Assembly: GCA_963969595.1 (NCBI GenBank) | Contig: OZ018416.1 | Location: forward strand, 21,840,065-21,904,064 | Length of the DNA stretch: 64,000 bases | Reading direction: 5' to 3' | Source of the DNA: Neckera pumila | Taxonomy: Eukaryota; Streptophyta; Bryopsida; Hypnales; Neckeraceae | Part shown: positions 34,512 through 45,699 of the stretch, in pieces | How positions within the stretch are numbered: the stretch's first letter is position 1 | Layout: the number at the start of each line of letters is the position of its first letter | Notes under the pieces: model-generated | What the model saw: only the letters and a program-made list of their open reading frames with translations | What the model was told of the DNA's origin: nothing | Databases searched by the model: none | Made by a program: the position numbers and the translations under genes

Positions 34512-36111
34512 GGTGATCGCTTCTTGTCCCTCCCTCGTTGGTTGTTGCCTCGGCGCCTTCAAAGACGACGTTCAAAGACAACACAAGAGTTAGCGTGAAA
34601 CTGGTCTCCAAAAAGAAAAAAAAAAACCCAAGGAAGAGATTGGTAGATACAGCTCAAGGGAATCTTCTAAATAACTTCTTCCATTTTTAAGATTTCAAGC
34701 CAAAAAATTTTATACCCATAGATTATACACGTCAAATTCACTCCAATTTTTTTCAGAATTTTAGAACACTTGAGCGAATTTACAAAAATCAGCAAAAATT
34801 GCTAAAAATAAAAGTGCTGGATTTTGCCTAAAAATCATCAGAAACTGAACATTTCAGGGAAGATTCTAAGATGCTGAATTATTTTTTAGGGCATAAGATA
34901 CTCAATATTTGTCCATTTTTTACATGCTATATACCGTTGGAATCGGGCTTTCGACGCGCATGAAACGATGCAAAGTTGCAAAATCTGCCTCTAAGAAAAA
35001 ATTTCACATATATTCAAACTCAATATCACTTGGGATAATTATTTCCTTACCATTGTGTTTGTGCTTCCTACCTCCTGCTCCAATTCCACTGTTGGGGCTA
35101 TTTGTTGTTGTTATTCTTCCTCCTCTTCTCCGTTAATATCTTGATCCCAATCACTACAACTTGAGGCAATATCTGGTTGAGCTTCGCAAGAGACGGATTC
35201 AACTTCCACGTTATCTTCTCCAATTGCTTCACATGAAACAATACCTTCATACGTCAAATTCCTCGTTGTGCCAGACAGATCAACCGCACTAATTAGAGGC
35301 ACCCATCTAGTCATTCTAGCCCTTAACAATTGCTTTCTACTTGAATAACAAAAACTACTTTTCTTCCTCCTCTTCTTCCTACCTTGAACTGGAGTGTCTA
35401 ACGCTAACAATGGAGAAAACAAATATCCTTGCATCTGAAATAATAAACTAGTAGGGCCTTACAATATCAACATCCTCCAATCCTCCATACTACATCACCC
35501 ACTTCTTGCAACATGCGTTTCTACATACTGCTTCATTCCACTCTGCAACCTTTCATATTCTAAGGAACTTCAACAGCTATTCTCCACAAAATTGGAATTC
35601 AATTTTATAAATAAGTGACGGCTTCATATGTCTGTTATTCATATTATCATCAATGAAAAAACCTTTACCTATCTCAAGATATGCAATTATCATTGCAAGT
35701 ATGTCAGGGATCGTGCAATATAAGGCATTTTGATCTATCGTCTCCTATCAGTGCCAGCTCTAATTCTACTAACATTGTCTGACAGAAAATGATACATTGT
35801 CAGTATTATAGTTCATTTATTATTTCTGATTTACTAATTGATATTATGCAGTACGCCGCCTTACCCAACTTCATTTCAAATGTTGTTGATATATCTTCTT
35901 CTAGAGCAAATCTTGATATGATACGCAATAACAAGCATTGAAATCATCAATCAAATTTCAAATTGTACGGCATCCCTGATATATGTCCGTTCATTTTAAA
36001 CAACCGTAGAAGCTTTCATTCTTCTTTATATTCGCACCCCTTGCATTTGTAAACATCATTGCTTGCTTCCTAATGCTGCAACTTCACTGCAACTTTATGT
36101 AACACTTCAGT
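34512..36111. promoter_or_regulatory. Divergent intergenic region of element B
   Basis: About 1.6 kb between the start codons of the two oppositely transcribed genes; it must hold both promoters and 5' leaders. No single TATA box stands out. It contains the candidate ORF 35111-35434. CACTTCAG just before the ATG at 36112 resembles a splice acceptor, so the transposase gene may have an upstream leader exon. Confidence 0.5.
35111..35434 (-). CDS. Candidate small third ORF of element B, 107 aa
   Basis: An ATG-started frame of 107 codons between the two main genes, on the same strand as the methyltransferase-like gene. It has a basic cluster GRKKRRKK near residue 20, which could act as a nuclear localisation signal, and a strongly acidic tail (SDWDQDINGEEEEE). 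There are no in-frame stops, unlike the two large genes. I recognise no domain. It could be an accessory transposon protein, an upstream exon of the methyltransferase-like gene, or chance; AG-GTATTG inside the frame is a possible splice donor. Confidence 0.4.
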   Translation of the reverse strand: MQGYLFSPLLALDTPVQGRKKRRKKSSFCYSSRKQLLRARMTRWVPLISAVDLSGTTRNLTYEGIVSCEAIGEDNVEVESVSCEAQPDIASSCSDWDQDINGEEEEE

Positions 36112-39100
36112 ATGGCTACTATTGTTGCAAGAGGTCATGAGGTCCCATTTGTTTTACCATTAGGTAGTCAAGGTTTTGTACATGTGCCCGCCCATCTCCT
36201 TCATGTCCCCTTTGGGTTCTCCCCTTCTTCTATTGTCATAGAAGAAGAAGTCCAAGATGACTATGGGGTTTTTAAGGAATCAATCTTGCAATCAAAATGT
36301 AGTGATCAAGAAGGGTTCTACTGGCTTCTTTTTGCAGGGCGCTTCAGAGTTTATGGTCTCTCGCCTGAGCTTTTGCCAACTTCAACTGAAATACTGACAC
36401 CCCTTCCTGATAATTCCAATGCTGAACTCCCACTTGTATGTCCAGTCAAAGTGGAATCTCTAGCTAGTGGATGGTCTGAGAATACAGTTATGTTCAATGT
36501 CAATAATGTCAAACGCGAGTCTCTAGAACCAGTCATAGAGTTATCAAGTGATTCTGAAGGCGAGACACCAATTCAAGTCTGTCAATCTTCTTCTTCAAAT
36601 GTTGCTTTGCCACCTACTGTGGAGTCATTTGTTCCTACTACCTTTCGTTCTTCCTTTAGTAGTCCCGCATCGTCTGGATTTTCTCGTCCTCCTCTTCCTC
36701 CCAATCATCGTGATTCCCTAACTGTATTACAGTGTCTACACAAATTGTCTTCTATGCCCGGATCACGGAATGAACTTGCCCAAATTGATTTTGATGCCAT
36801 TGAATATCAGAACGTCCAATTCCTCTCGGCTAGATTTGATGGTGATGTTCTTTTTGAGCTACCGCCGTGTCGTGGATCCACATGTGGGTCTAGGGGCATG
36901 GAGGGCATGGATAAACAATATGATGGTCATGCATGGAGTCGCACTATGACCTCTAACATCCATAACGACCTCAGTTTAAAATCCAAAAAGTCGCATTGTG
37001 TTGGGCATTTGATTTGTAAGAATCCGAAATGTGACTATTGCACACGAGCTTCAAAAAGTAACGAAACTGAGTGGATTGGGACTACCAAGCATCCTTTCAA
37101 CATAGGCCAGATTCCTCCACTAGAGTCTACTGTGCTTTGTAAAGTTTGTAGACATCCTCCTACTTGTCTCAGTCTATGTAACTCGCGGATTTATTATGTA
37201 CAGAGAACTACAAATTTGTCACGTGCAGCGATCCACTTGGGTGTTCATTCACATCCAGTTGCTGATGGCCAGTGTAGAGAGTCTCTCGAAGCAATCACCG
37301 GATTGATTGCTCACGAAGTGGCAAAGACTCCAACTGCTAAAACTTATGCCATTACCATAGCGGCAAGCAAGGAGTTCTTTGATACATTTTTTATTCACAA
37401 TGGACCCAGACCAAAGGAGATGCTCCATGGTGATGCATTAGAGAATGTCATGGATAAGTTCCAACTCCTTAGCTCGCCGAATGTGCGGAATATGATATCT
37501 TCTTTTAGGAACAACAACAAAGGAGGTGGTGAGATTCATCGGATTCTTGACATGAAGGGACGTGCCAAAATGGAGTATATCCATGATAGTGTATTTCCAG
37601 GACAAGGACAAGAGAAGGTCTATTTGTTCAAGATGCTTGTGGATGGACTTGGGAGCGGTGTTGATCTTGTACGACGGATGCAACCAAATGGCGACCTTGG
37701 AAATTGCTTCATCATGTTTGACCATGTGAAGAGGGTGAAATTATGGACAACTATTGCTTGTCACGTCTATGACTCTACTTATTGTAAAGTCATGACCATT
37801 GCCATCTGTGATATGCAGACTGAAGGCACCAAAGGTCAGATCATTTTTTGGCGTTGTCTGAATAAGGTCATGGCACAAAATGGGATGTCAAATCCAACCT
37901 TCAAGGGATTCATGTGCGATAGTGCTCAAGCCAACTTCAATGCAGTTCGCATTGTATATGGGTCGGGGGATCCATCCCTTCCAATGGTGGATCGTGAAAG
38001 GACTTGCTTGTTTCACTGGGCAACAAGTATGCACAAGCATACAGAGAAGCTAATTGCAAAAGAGTTCCAAAACCAGCATATCCGACTGTGCAAGCAATAT
38101 AAGGATGCAATATCAATGTCCAAGGCGGACAAGATGTATCTAGAAATTAGAGCGTGGTGGTATTCCTCCGGAGCTGCATCAGAACCGGTCATTCGTGAAC
38201 TTGAGGATTGACTGGCCTTTTGGCACTTTCGATATCGGCAGTGGGGTGGATTCATGGAAACGGTATGATCTTCACTCTCATTCTTTTTTTCATATTTTTT
38301 TCTACATTTCAAACCAATCCAATAATGACTTCATCATCATCTTTGCAGAAACTGACAACTGAAGAACTAGCAGACATCCCAACGTGCAACCTTGCAGAAA
38401 CAGTGCATAATAAATGGATGCAAGCTTCTGGCAAACGCGGGTCTGATTTGTTTGTAGCCACTTGCAATGATTGGGTTTGAGCTTTTATGCAAATGACGAA
38501 TTATAGGGCTTATCTTTGCGGAGGCCCTTCTGGGAAGGGCCCCTCTAAAGAAGATTTGAAATTGAAGAGAGCTATGGCATCTGGAGATGGGAAGAAAATT
38601 GCAGACGCTCTAAATCAGATGCCTGGAGCGGAAGACATCTGCACCCGAATTCCGCATTTGAAGGGAGAAGAGGTATTTGGGTCCGGCAAAAGAAAATTGG
38701 ATCTTCCAATCGGTTCTGAAGGTGATTCTCATCGCCCTGACAAGGTGAACTTTTCCCATCCTCGAGTTCAAATTAGATCAGCCGTTGCTAGTGTACAAAT
38801 CGGGGCTGAAAGTGAGGAATTTAATACAGTCATGCCCCATACCCAATCTGTGGTGGAAACAGATTGTAATACATCGGAGTGGCACATAGCGAGAATTTCA
38901 CACAAGTCAAGGAAGCAATGTCATGCCATTCAGAAGTACACACAAGCCAAATGCAAGCTACTAATTGTTAGACATGGTAAACCTACTGCTGCTCCTACTT
39001 ACAAAGGACAAAAGCGTGAATATAAGGGCACGGCTGTTCAGACCGAGGATTTCTGATTTTGTGCAGATCAAATTGCACGATGTGTCATGGGACCTAAACG

Positions 39101-39731
39101 TTCTCATGTTCTTACACGACCCGAGATTCCTAACGTCTGGCCTGTTCTTACTGGTACCAATCTTACTCGTACTGAAATCATAGAGTTGGAAGAAGCTGGA
39201 TTTCACCTGCAATCTAGTGTGCCAATGTCACCTCGACGTCTATTCACCTCATCTAGGGTATTTGAGCCTATGCTCTGGACTCATCCTCGACCAGCACATG
39301 CTGAAAGAATCCCTTCCATTCGAAATGGCAAGCAAGTTCGACGGAGTAGTAAGGCGCCCACTAAAAATCATCGCAATCAGTGGGAAAGTGCAAGGAATGT
39401 TACTGCAAGTATTACTAGTGTAAACTTCCTTCCTTATCCTGGACTTGGTGCTATTATTACGCTTTCTTCTGGGATTGAACCTAATCAGAAGGTTTATAGC
39501 ATTACTCTCTGCAATTTCCCATCTTGTACTTGTCCCCATTATGGAAGTATGAATGGGATGTCCATTGGAAAGCGTGGCATGTACGTTAACTGCAAACATC
39601 TTTATTATGTCTTTCGCTATTTGTGCAAATTGGATTATAAGATACATCCATTCATCCACGCTCCTACCCTCAGCTTGGACGAAGTTAAACAAGTGCTTAT
39701 TACGGCCGGAATCATCAAGACATACAAGTGA
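36112..39731 (+). pseudogene. MULE-type transposase with GCM/FLYWCH-like and SWIM zinc fingers (three in-frame TGA codons)
   Basis: Exons 36112-38262 and 38349-39731, joined in phase 0 across an 86-bp GT-AG intron, give about 1,177 codons. Residues 1 to about 240 are Ser/Pro-rich and unassigned. A WRKY-GCM/FLYWCH-like zinc finger spans about 295-381 (HCVGHLICKNPKCDYC ... GVHSHP). The MULE-type DDE domain follows: FDHVKR with D537, CDMQTEGTKG with E571, FKGFMCDSAQANF with D603, then CLFHW (C632, H635). The C-terminal SWIM finger is CTC at 39525-39533 and CKH at 39591-39599. It would cut and move element ends bearing the TIRs. In-frame TGA occurs at 38209, 38478 and 39054 with good coding sequence on both sides of each (for example AFWHFRYRQWGGF after the first). 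No frameshift was seen. Confidence 0.85.
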
Positions 39732-40054
39732 CCAAGTTAATTGACAGATATTAGCATGGTATAAAGTAGATATGTAGTACCGATATATTATCTTCAAAAT
39801 CTCCAAATTTGAGTAGCAAATTATTATATTTTTATTCCAATATGAATTCCTTGCTGCAATGAAAGAATATTTTATTATGTACACAGTGTTCCATGTCCTA
39901 TGATATTTTCATTGCATTTTTCTTCTTCTCATCTTTGAAATTGCCTCTAAATTATATATACTCTCACTTAATTGGTCCACCCTTGGACGGCCTCTCTAAA
40001 TGTAATATAAATTCCAAAACATGCAATAACGCCAACTTCCCAGGCTTTTAGATA

Positions 40055-40246
40055 TAAAACCCACGGTCATAGGTCTAGTGGTAATAGGGCATCTTTTCTA
40101 AATATAATAAACAAAATCAATCTTTTTACATTTTAACCAAATAAATTCACAAATTACATCAAGTTTTTTATTTTCAGGCTCTAGGCTCACACAATCCCCG
40201 CTCACCGCTCTCAGGCTCACGCTCACATGCTCACATGCTAGCGTCG
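40055..40246 (-). repeat. Right terminal inverted repeat of element B
   Basis: On the minus strand from the outside: GACGCTAGCATGTGAGCATG, TGAGCGTGAGCC and further GTGAGC units, an AT spacer, then ACCTATGACCGTGG at about 40058-40071. It pairs with 29050-29175. Confidence 0.85.
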
Positions 40247-40260
40247 TTGCACCATAACAC
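40247..40260 (+). repeat. Right flanking direct repeat (target duplication) of element B
   Basis: TTGCACCATAACAC, the second copy of 29036-29049. Confidence 0.8.
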
Positions 40261-41089
40261 AATGTAGAAATCATTGAATGGCCACCAAATTCTTTTGACC
40301 TTCAATCCTATAGCAAAAGTATGGAAGCAAGTCCACCATAGAGTGCAAAAAGTATGTAGATTCCATAACAAAAAACAAATGTGGACATCAATGAACTTGG
40401 CATGAGAGGATATACGTCAAGAAAGTATCCAAAAGTTAATTTCTACAATTGCAAACCAAATGGAAGATATAATAGCACTTCAAGGTGGCAGTATTCTTTG
40501 GTAGTAGATATATCATTTTTTTGCAAAGTAATTTCTAGTGAGCAAGACATAATGTAAAATTCACATCATAGTATACTTTTACAATACTATATCTTTCGAA
40601 TGATACCTTGTGGGACAATATTTGTTCAAATTTTTGTTTAATGCTTGAGCTTGTTTTCCTTTGCCTTGAAAGAAAATTGCAAAATATATTAAAACCGCAT
40701 AGAGGAAATTTTTATCTATATAGTGTGGTGAGTCTTTGTAACACGAACAATGTGAACAATGATGTTTCCAAAATACTTGTGCAATCAGATCTTAAAAAAT
40801 CATCATACATATTTTTCAATTAATTATTATGTAGAATTGTGAAAAACAAATAAAATAATTCACCAAAAATATAATTCCTATTTGTTCGACATTGAAATTT
40901 TATATGTTGATTAAGGTTCCATAAAGCAATAGATTTAATAGAATAGATTGATAAGATATTTTCAAAATGGTGTTAAAAAGGGAAAAATTGGAGGACCTCA
41001 TAGTGGGGGTGCAAGACAATACACCAATACAATGCCCTTTAGAAAGTAAGGTAGCCTCTACAAAGATTTTAATATAGACAATAATTAAA
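40261..41089. other. Intergenic, no gene seen
   Basis: AT-rich flank of element B. A 71-codon frame at 40608-40823 is not convincing. Confidence 0.45.
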
Positions 41090-41345
41090 TTGCTAATAAA
41101 ATCTATCAAAGGAAACAAGACTATTACCACCTTGATTAGCAATCTGAATATCTTGGGACAACTCCAATATGGGCACATATTTTTCAGAGGTGGGAGCTTG
41201 TTCCATGAATCAAATCCAAGTTGAATTATGATTTTCTGATCAAAATAAAAAATTTGTGAATTTTTGAAGTTGTCTGCCTTGAAATCATAAAACTCCTATA
41301 GAGTGGATTCATAAACATTTTATAAACAGCATATAACTACCTTTC
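41090..41345 (-). repeat. R2 dispersed repeat, copy d (inverted)
   Basis: On the minus strand it reads TAATTCAACTTGGATTTGAT, GAACAAGCTCCCACCTCTGA, TATGTGCCCATATTGGAGTT and GATATTCAGATTGCTAATCA, matching copies a to c. Confidence 0.7.
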
Positions 41346-41519
41346 CAAGTATCCAATGTTACTTAAGTATTCACCATTAAAAGATTGACACGGTACCCCT
41401 TGTTGGCATTAATGCAGGGATGTTGTTAAAAAAATGATTGGATTGGGATGCTTTTTGTTACAAACTTGGGGCCAAAAGTAGGATGACGGAATTAGGTAGT
41501 GATCAAAATTGGGCTAGTA

Positions 41520-42394
41520 GGTGATTGCAAGAAATACGTAAGATTTATTGAGTTTTTGATTTTCAGTATTTTAGTACTTTTTGTACTATGAATCACCTTC
41601 AATACTATTGGGGGCATAGAACATGAAATTTGCATGGTTGATTGGATTTAGATCTTCTATTTTTGACAACTTGTGATGTTCATCATTGGATGGCAAAGAT
41701 GTATGGCAATACTTAACTTGTCCTAAAAAAATGTTCACATTGATAGATTGGAGGCACTATGGCCTCCAACAGTTCTATTGAGTCATTTTGTGTACCTTAA
41801 AGTATTATTTTGAGCCACAAGCTACATTTTATGCTAAAAAATGAGACTTTCACATTTCTATTTAAAAAAATTAGAAAATGCACTTGAAATATTTATTTTG
41901 AAAGTGGCCATTGTTGCCAACTAAGAGCAAAGAAAGAAGATCAAAGCTAGAAAATTGTTTTTAATATTGCATAAATTCAATCTGAATATAGCACACTTTA
42001 GGCTAATGTACAACACACTTTAGACCAATATATTATACAGCACACTTAAGGCCAATGTATAGCACACTTAAAATATATTTTTGGAAATCCCTCTTCTAAA
42101 ATGGTGTATTTCTATTAGAACTAGCCTACCAAATTTGGCGTTGTAAATCTTCAAAAAAGGTCCTTGATAGTACTAAAACCCACCAAAATCGTATGTGTAA
42201 CATGTATTTGAAATTTAATCTCACCTGAATTACTTTTGAAAAAATTGAAATAATTCAAGTACATTTTCTATTGCTAGAAGAAGCTTATTTCTAAATTCCA
42301 TGTCCATTCAATCAAATTTGCAATACTTATGGCACAAAACAACTTCCATAGTGGACATGTGACAAAAAATAGGATAGGTGATTCTTGCAATCAC
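41520..42394 (+). mobile_element. R3-family element, copy c
   Basis: Bounded by GGTGATTGCAAGAAATACG and TGATTCTTGCAATCAC. About 875 bp, longer than copy a and diverged inside; the middle has a short repeat of AGCACACTTTAGG/AGCACACTTAAGG (about 41991-42070). No ORF. Confidence 0.65.
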
Positions 42395-43231
42395 TCTGGT
42401 CTACCTTAGTTTATTGAATATAGCTAATAATTTTTGAACAAGTGAGTCATTATTACATTCCTCAAAATATCAGCTTCCCAAATCCATAAGGATTTTCTTC
42501 AAATTAGCTTGCGAATTTGAGCTAGGAGGTAGAATGTGAAAAGATCACCATGCAATATAGTCACAAGGATTACTTACTTACTTTACTTCTAGAAGGCATT
42601 GTTGTAGCCTCAGGTCATCTTAGGTACATTTTTATAAAGGAATTATTTGAAATTGGAAAGTTGGATTGGCAATTCTTTTTTTTAGTAATAAGCTATTTGA
42701 CAATTGTTAAATATATTTTTTTAACTTTGCACAATCCTTCAATTGATCAGGGAAGTTGAACTATTTTCTTCATTGCATAGAAAAGTGACAGTCATGGCTT
42801 TCAATGAACTTATTACTTTTCATAGTATACTTGTTTTGTAAAGTTAGAAGAATGAATTTGGATTTTGCGTTATTTTGTGGACATGTTTTGGGATCAAGAT
42901 CTTTTCAATCATTTTAGCTTGCTTTATATTTAATTTCCTTGGATTTGGCAAAGTGACCAATTATTAATTTCCAAAACCATTTGGCCTCAAAAAAATGTAA
43001 TTGATTTTTGACAAAGGTGAATTCAAGCTATAGTATTTCCATTTTAAAAATCTTTTTTAGTATTAAATTTGTTGTAATACAAAATAGAAAGAAAAACTCA
43101 TTTCTATAAGTTATTACATCACATTATTGAACTAGGGTGAATTGGCCAAAGTCAAAGGAATGGGACAAATGGTTTGTAAGGTGAGCACACCTAATATGGA
43201 CACTATTAGCAATTGAATATAATTAATATTA
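42395..43231. other. Intergenic, no gene seen
   Basis: AT-rich. A 69-codon frame at 42550-42759 is hydrophobic and has no recognised domain. Confidence 0.45.
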
Positions 43232-44156
43232 TTAGCCCTTAAAGAACAAAACGACATTTTGTGACATCATGGTGATTTTAGACAGCTCATTATGAACTAA
43301 AATTTTGTTTTTTTGCTTTGAAAATTTCACAAAATATGTGCCCAAAGAGTAGCTCTAAGGCACAACAATTTTCGAAACTTTTGATTACATGATTAAAAGG
43401 TTATTGGATGATATGTCATTTTCAACAGTCGGCGGGCCACTCAAAAAAATTCAGAAAAATCACTTATAAAAAAAATAGAATTTTGAAATTGATTTTCTAG
43501 ATTTATATATACGTGGAAAGCTTTGAATCATTCCATTTTGATTTATGAGATGAAAATTATGAGGAGTGTTCTAGATTGTGGGCAGTTATGGATTCTCTAT
43601 TCTAAAATAAACTTTAAAGTCCTTTATTTAACTCAACTTTTAATATTTTTTGAAAAAAATAAAAGCATAGGATGTAGATTATTTATTACAAAAATTGGGA
43701 TTGACATTTTTCAATTCCATAATGAAATTCTTAACATTTAGTATTTTGAATTATTCTCTACTTCTTTCTACTTACTATTTTTTTCCTACATGTTGTACAA
43801 TTCCAAATGACGTGAAATTTTTCTAGCATGTAGCCAACTTGCTTTGAAAAATGAATGCAAAGAGTAACCACCATTTTTGACATTTTTTCATACAAATGTG
43901 ACCTTGTGAAGTGCAGCTGTCTGGTTTTTTGCAGGGCCAAAAAAAGGATTTTTGTCAATTCAAACACTAATATCTTGCAATCTACAAGGTGGAAAATTTT
44001 GAATTTTTTTCTACATATTCTCAAACGAGCTTACTACAAGATCCTAGGGTTACATGTGTCCAAAAATCTTTTCTTTTCTAAAATTTGGTATTTGTACTAA
44101 AAATGGCAATTTTGGAGCATTTTTGGTGAAAATAAAGTCTTTGACCTTTAGGAATT
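43232..44156 (+). mobile_element. R1-family element, copy c
   Basis: Starts TTAGCCCTTAAAGAACAAAA and ends CCTTTAGGAATTGA. 925 bp, alignable over its length with copy b (12888-13820), including TCATTTTCAACAGTCGGCGG and GTGAAGTGCAGCTGTCTGG. No coding frame. Confidence 0.78.
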
Positions 44157-45129
44157 GATCCCTAAAAGATCAAGTGGTTGTTGAACAATTAATTGAAAAC
44201 TTGGGTAGGTTATTAAGAAGTCAATTTTGAATGGATCTTTGTGAAATTTTGACAAAAGGTATAGATATGTAAAATTTTGTCAAGAATATGATTTTTATTT
44301 ATTTAGTGCCCGAATCAAAAACTATATTGTTGAAGATTTTTGGACAAGGTAGGTAGCTTCAAATAACATGTGAAAAATTCTCCTTTACCTTTGAAATTTG
44401 GAAGGTACGTAAGTAGAACAATGATAGGATAGAGTAAAATCCATGTGTAGTGCAAAAATTAAACTCTAGGAGGAGTTAAAGTCTATTGATCTTATCGGAT
44501 AGTGTTAGAAAAAAAGTTCTTCAGATGCTATAATCTTTCAATCTATGTGCTTAAAGTTTTTGATATTTTTACCATTTGTTCCCATAGTAGTCTACTACAA
44601 GTTTGTACAATCAAATTCTAAAAAATATTTTTTTTCATTTTTCTCTCATTGCCCTCAAAGATGGGAGTTTTTGATAGTTTATGCTCCAAATGTGGCCCAA
44701 TACTTAGATGTTAAACATAGATTATTTTTTATTAGATCTTATTGGCATGTGAAAGGAGGATTCCAATGCACTTTAGCACAAATTATTTAGACACCTTATA
44801 AATAAATTATGAAATTTTAAGGTTCTATTTATAGGTGTATCAAAATCAATACTAGGCTTTCTTAAATTCTCATATTGTGCATTTTTACACCTTGTATTAT
44901 AAATATCTAGGTTTCATTGTCAATATTTTATCTAATATAAATATCATATTTTAGATTGTGACAATTATAGAAGAATTTATCTTAAATATCAAATACACAA
45001 GGTTATAGAAACTTGCTTAGGTAGATTATGAAATTTTAGCCAAAGTTGGAAGGAGAGTCAAAAGCGGACAACTAACTGTATAGTGATATTGTACATTCCA
45101 AATCAATTAAATTAACTGTTTGACCTTTA
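44157..45129. other. Intergenic, no gene seen
   Basis: AT-rich; the 81-codon frame at 44545-44790 has no recognisable features. Confidence 0.4.
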
Positions 45130-45396
45130 TTTTTAAACTTCAACTCCAAATTTTTTTTTAGATACTAAATAATACTACCTCCCTCCCAATTGGCAAGTGT
45201 GACAAAAATTAGGGAATAAATTGTTAGTGAAAAGTTCAAAAAAATTAAATACAATATATAATAGTTATGAATACCTTATCTGTGAATCTTGAGTCATTTG
45301 GAGCCATAATACAAAATTTATGACCAATAAACAAATTAGTATATAAAGTGTTACAAAAAATAGTACATGTGACTTTTGCAATCATCTTTAAGAGCC
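45130..45396 (+). mobile_element. R3-family fragment (right part)
   Basis: Matches the right half of R3 copies (CCCAATTGGCAAGTGTGACA, GAGTCATTTGGAGCC, AGTACATGTGACTTTTGCAA). The left end is missing. Confidence 0.55.
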
Positions 45397-45699
45397 TTGA
45401 TATTTAGGGATCTTGTTTATGGATAGGATCTTTACTACTCAATTATAGTTTCATTTTCGATATCATTCCCTATGTCTCCAATAAATGCATTTACCAATTT
45501 GAGTTTTGTATTTTGAATTACAATTCAAATGTGTGATTTTGTATCTCTAGTAGAAAAGAAGCACTTTGAAGGTCATATAAGGAGACCCACTCCTTTTCTT
45601 GGATCCATTTCACGAGAATTGGCGCAAAAATACAGGGATTTTGTGTCGATTCTCATGAAACCAATCAAAATGCAATTCTAATCTTTCACAGTCAGTTTA

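Larger units (their letters stand above)
29050..40246. mobile_element. Element B: full-length 11.2-kb TIR transposon with MULE transposase and ParB-methyltransferase genes
   Basis: Bounded by inverted ends (GATGCTAGTATGTGAGC at the left; GACGCTAGCATGTGAGC on the minus strand at the right), each followed by TGTGAGC/TATGAGC repeats and a CCTATGACCGTGG box about 110-190 bp in. The 14-bp sequence TTGCACCATAACAC flanks both sides directly. Inside are two divergent genes, a MULE-type transposase (36112-39731, plus) and a ParB-methyltransferase-like gene (34511-29749, minus), with a candidate third ORF between them (35434-35111, minus). Both main genes carry inactivating changes, so this copy is probably not autonomous now. 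The link of gene and ends is repeated in element A. Confidence 0.88.

Noticed and set aside
29050..40246. DIRS-type retrotransposon, because some DIRS elements carry a methyltransferase domain
   Set aside because: There is no reverse transcriptase, RNase H or tyrosine recombinase; inverted ends with a flanking duplication and a DDE transposase point to a DNA transposon.
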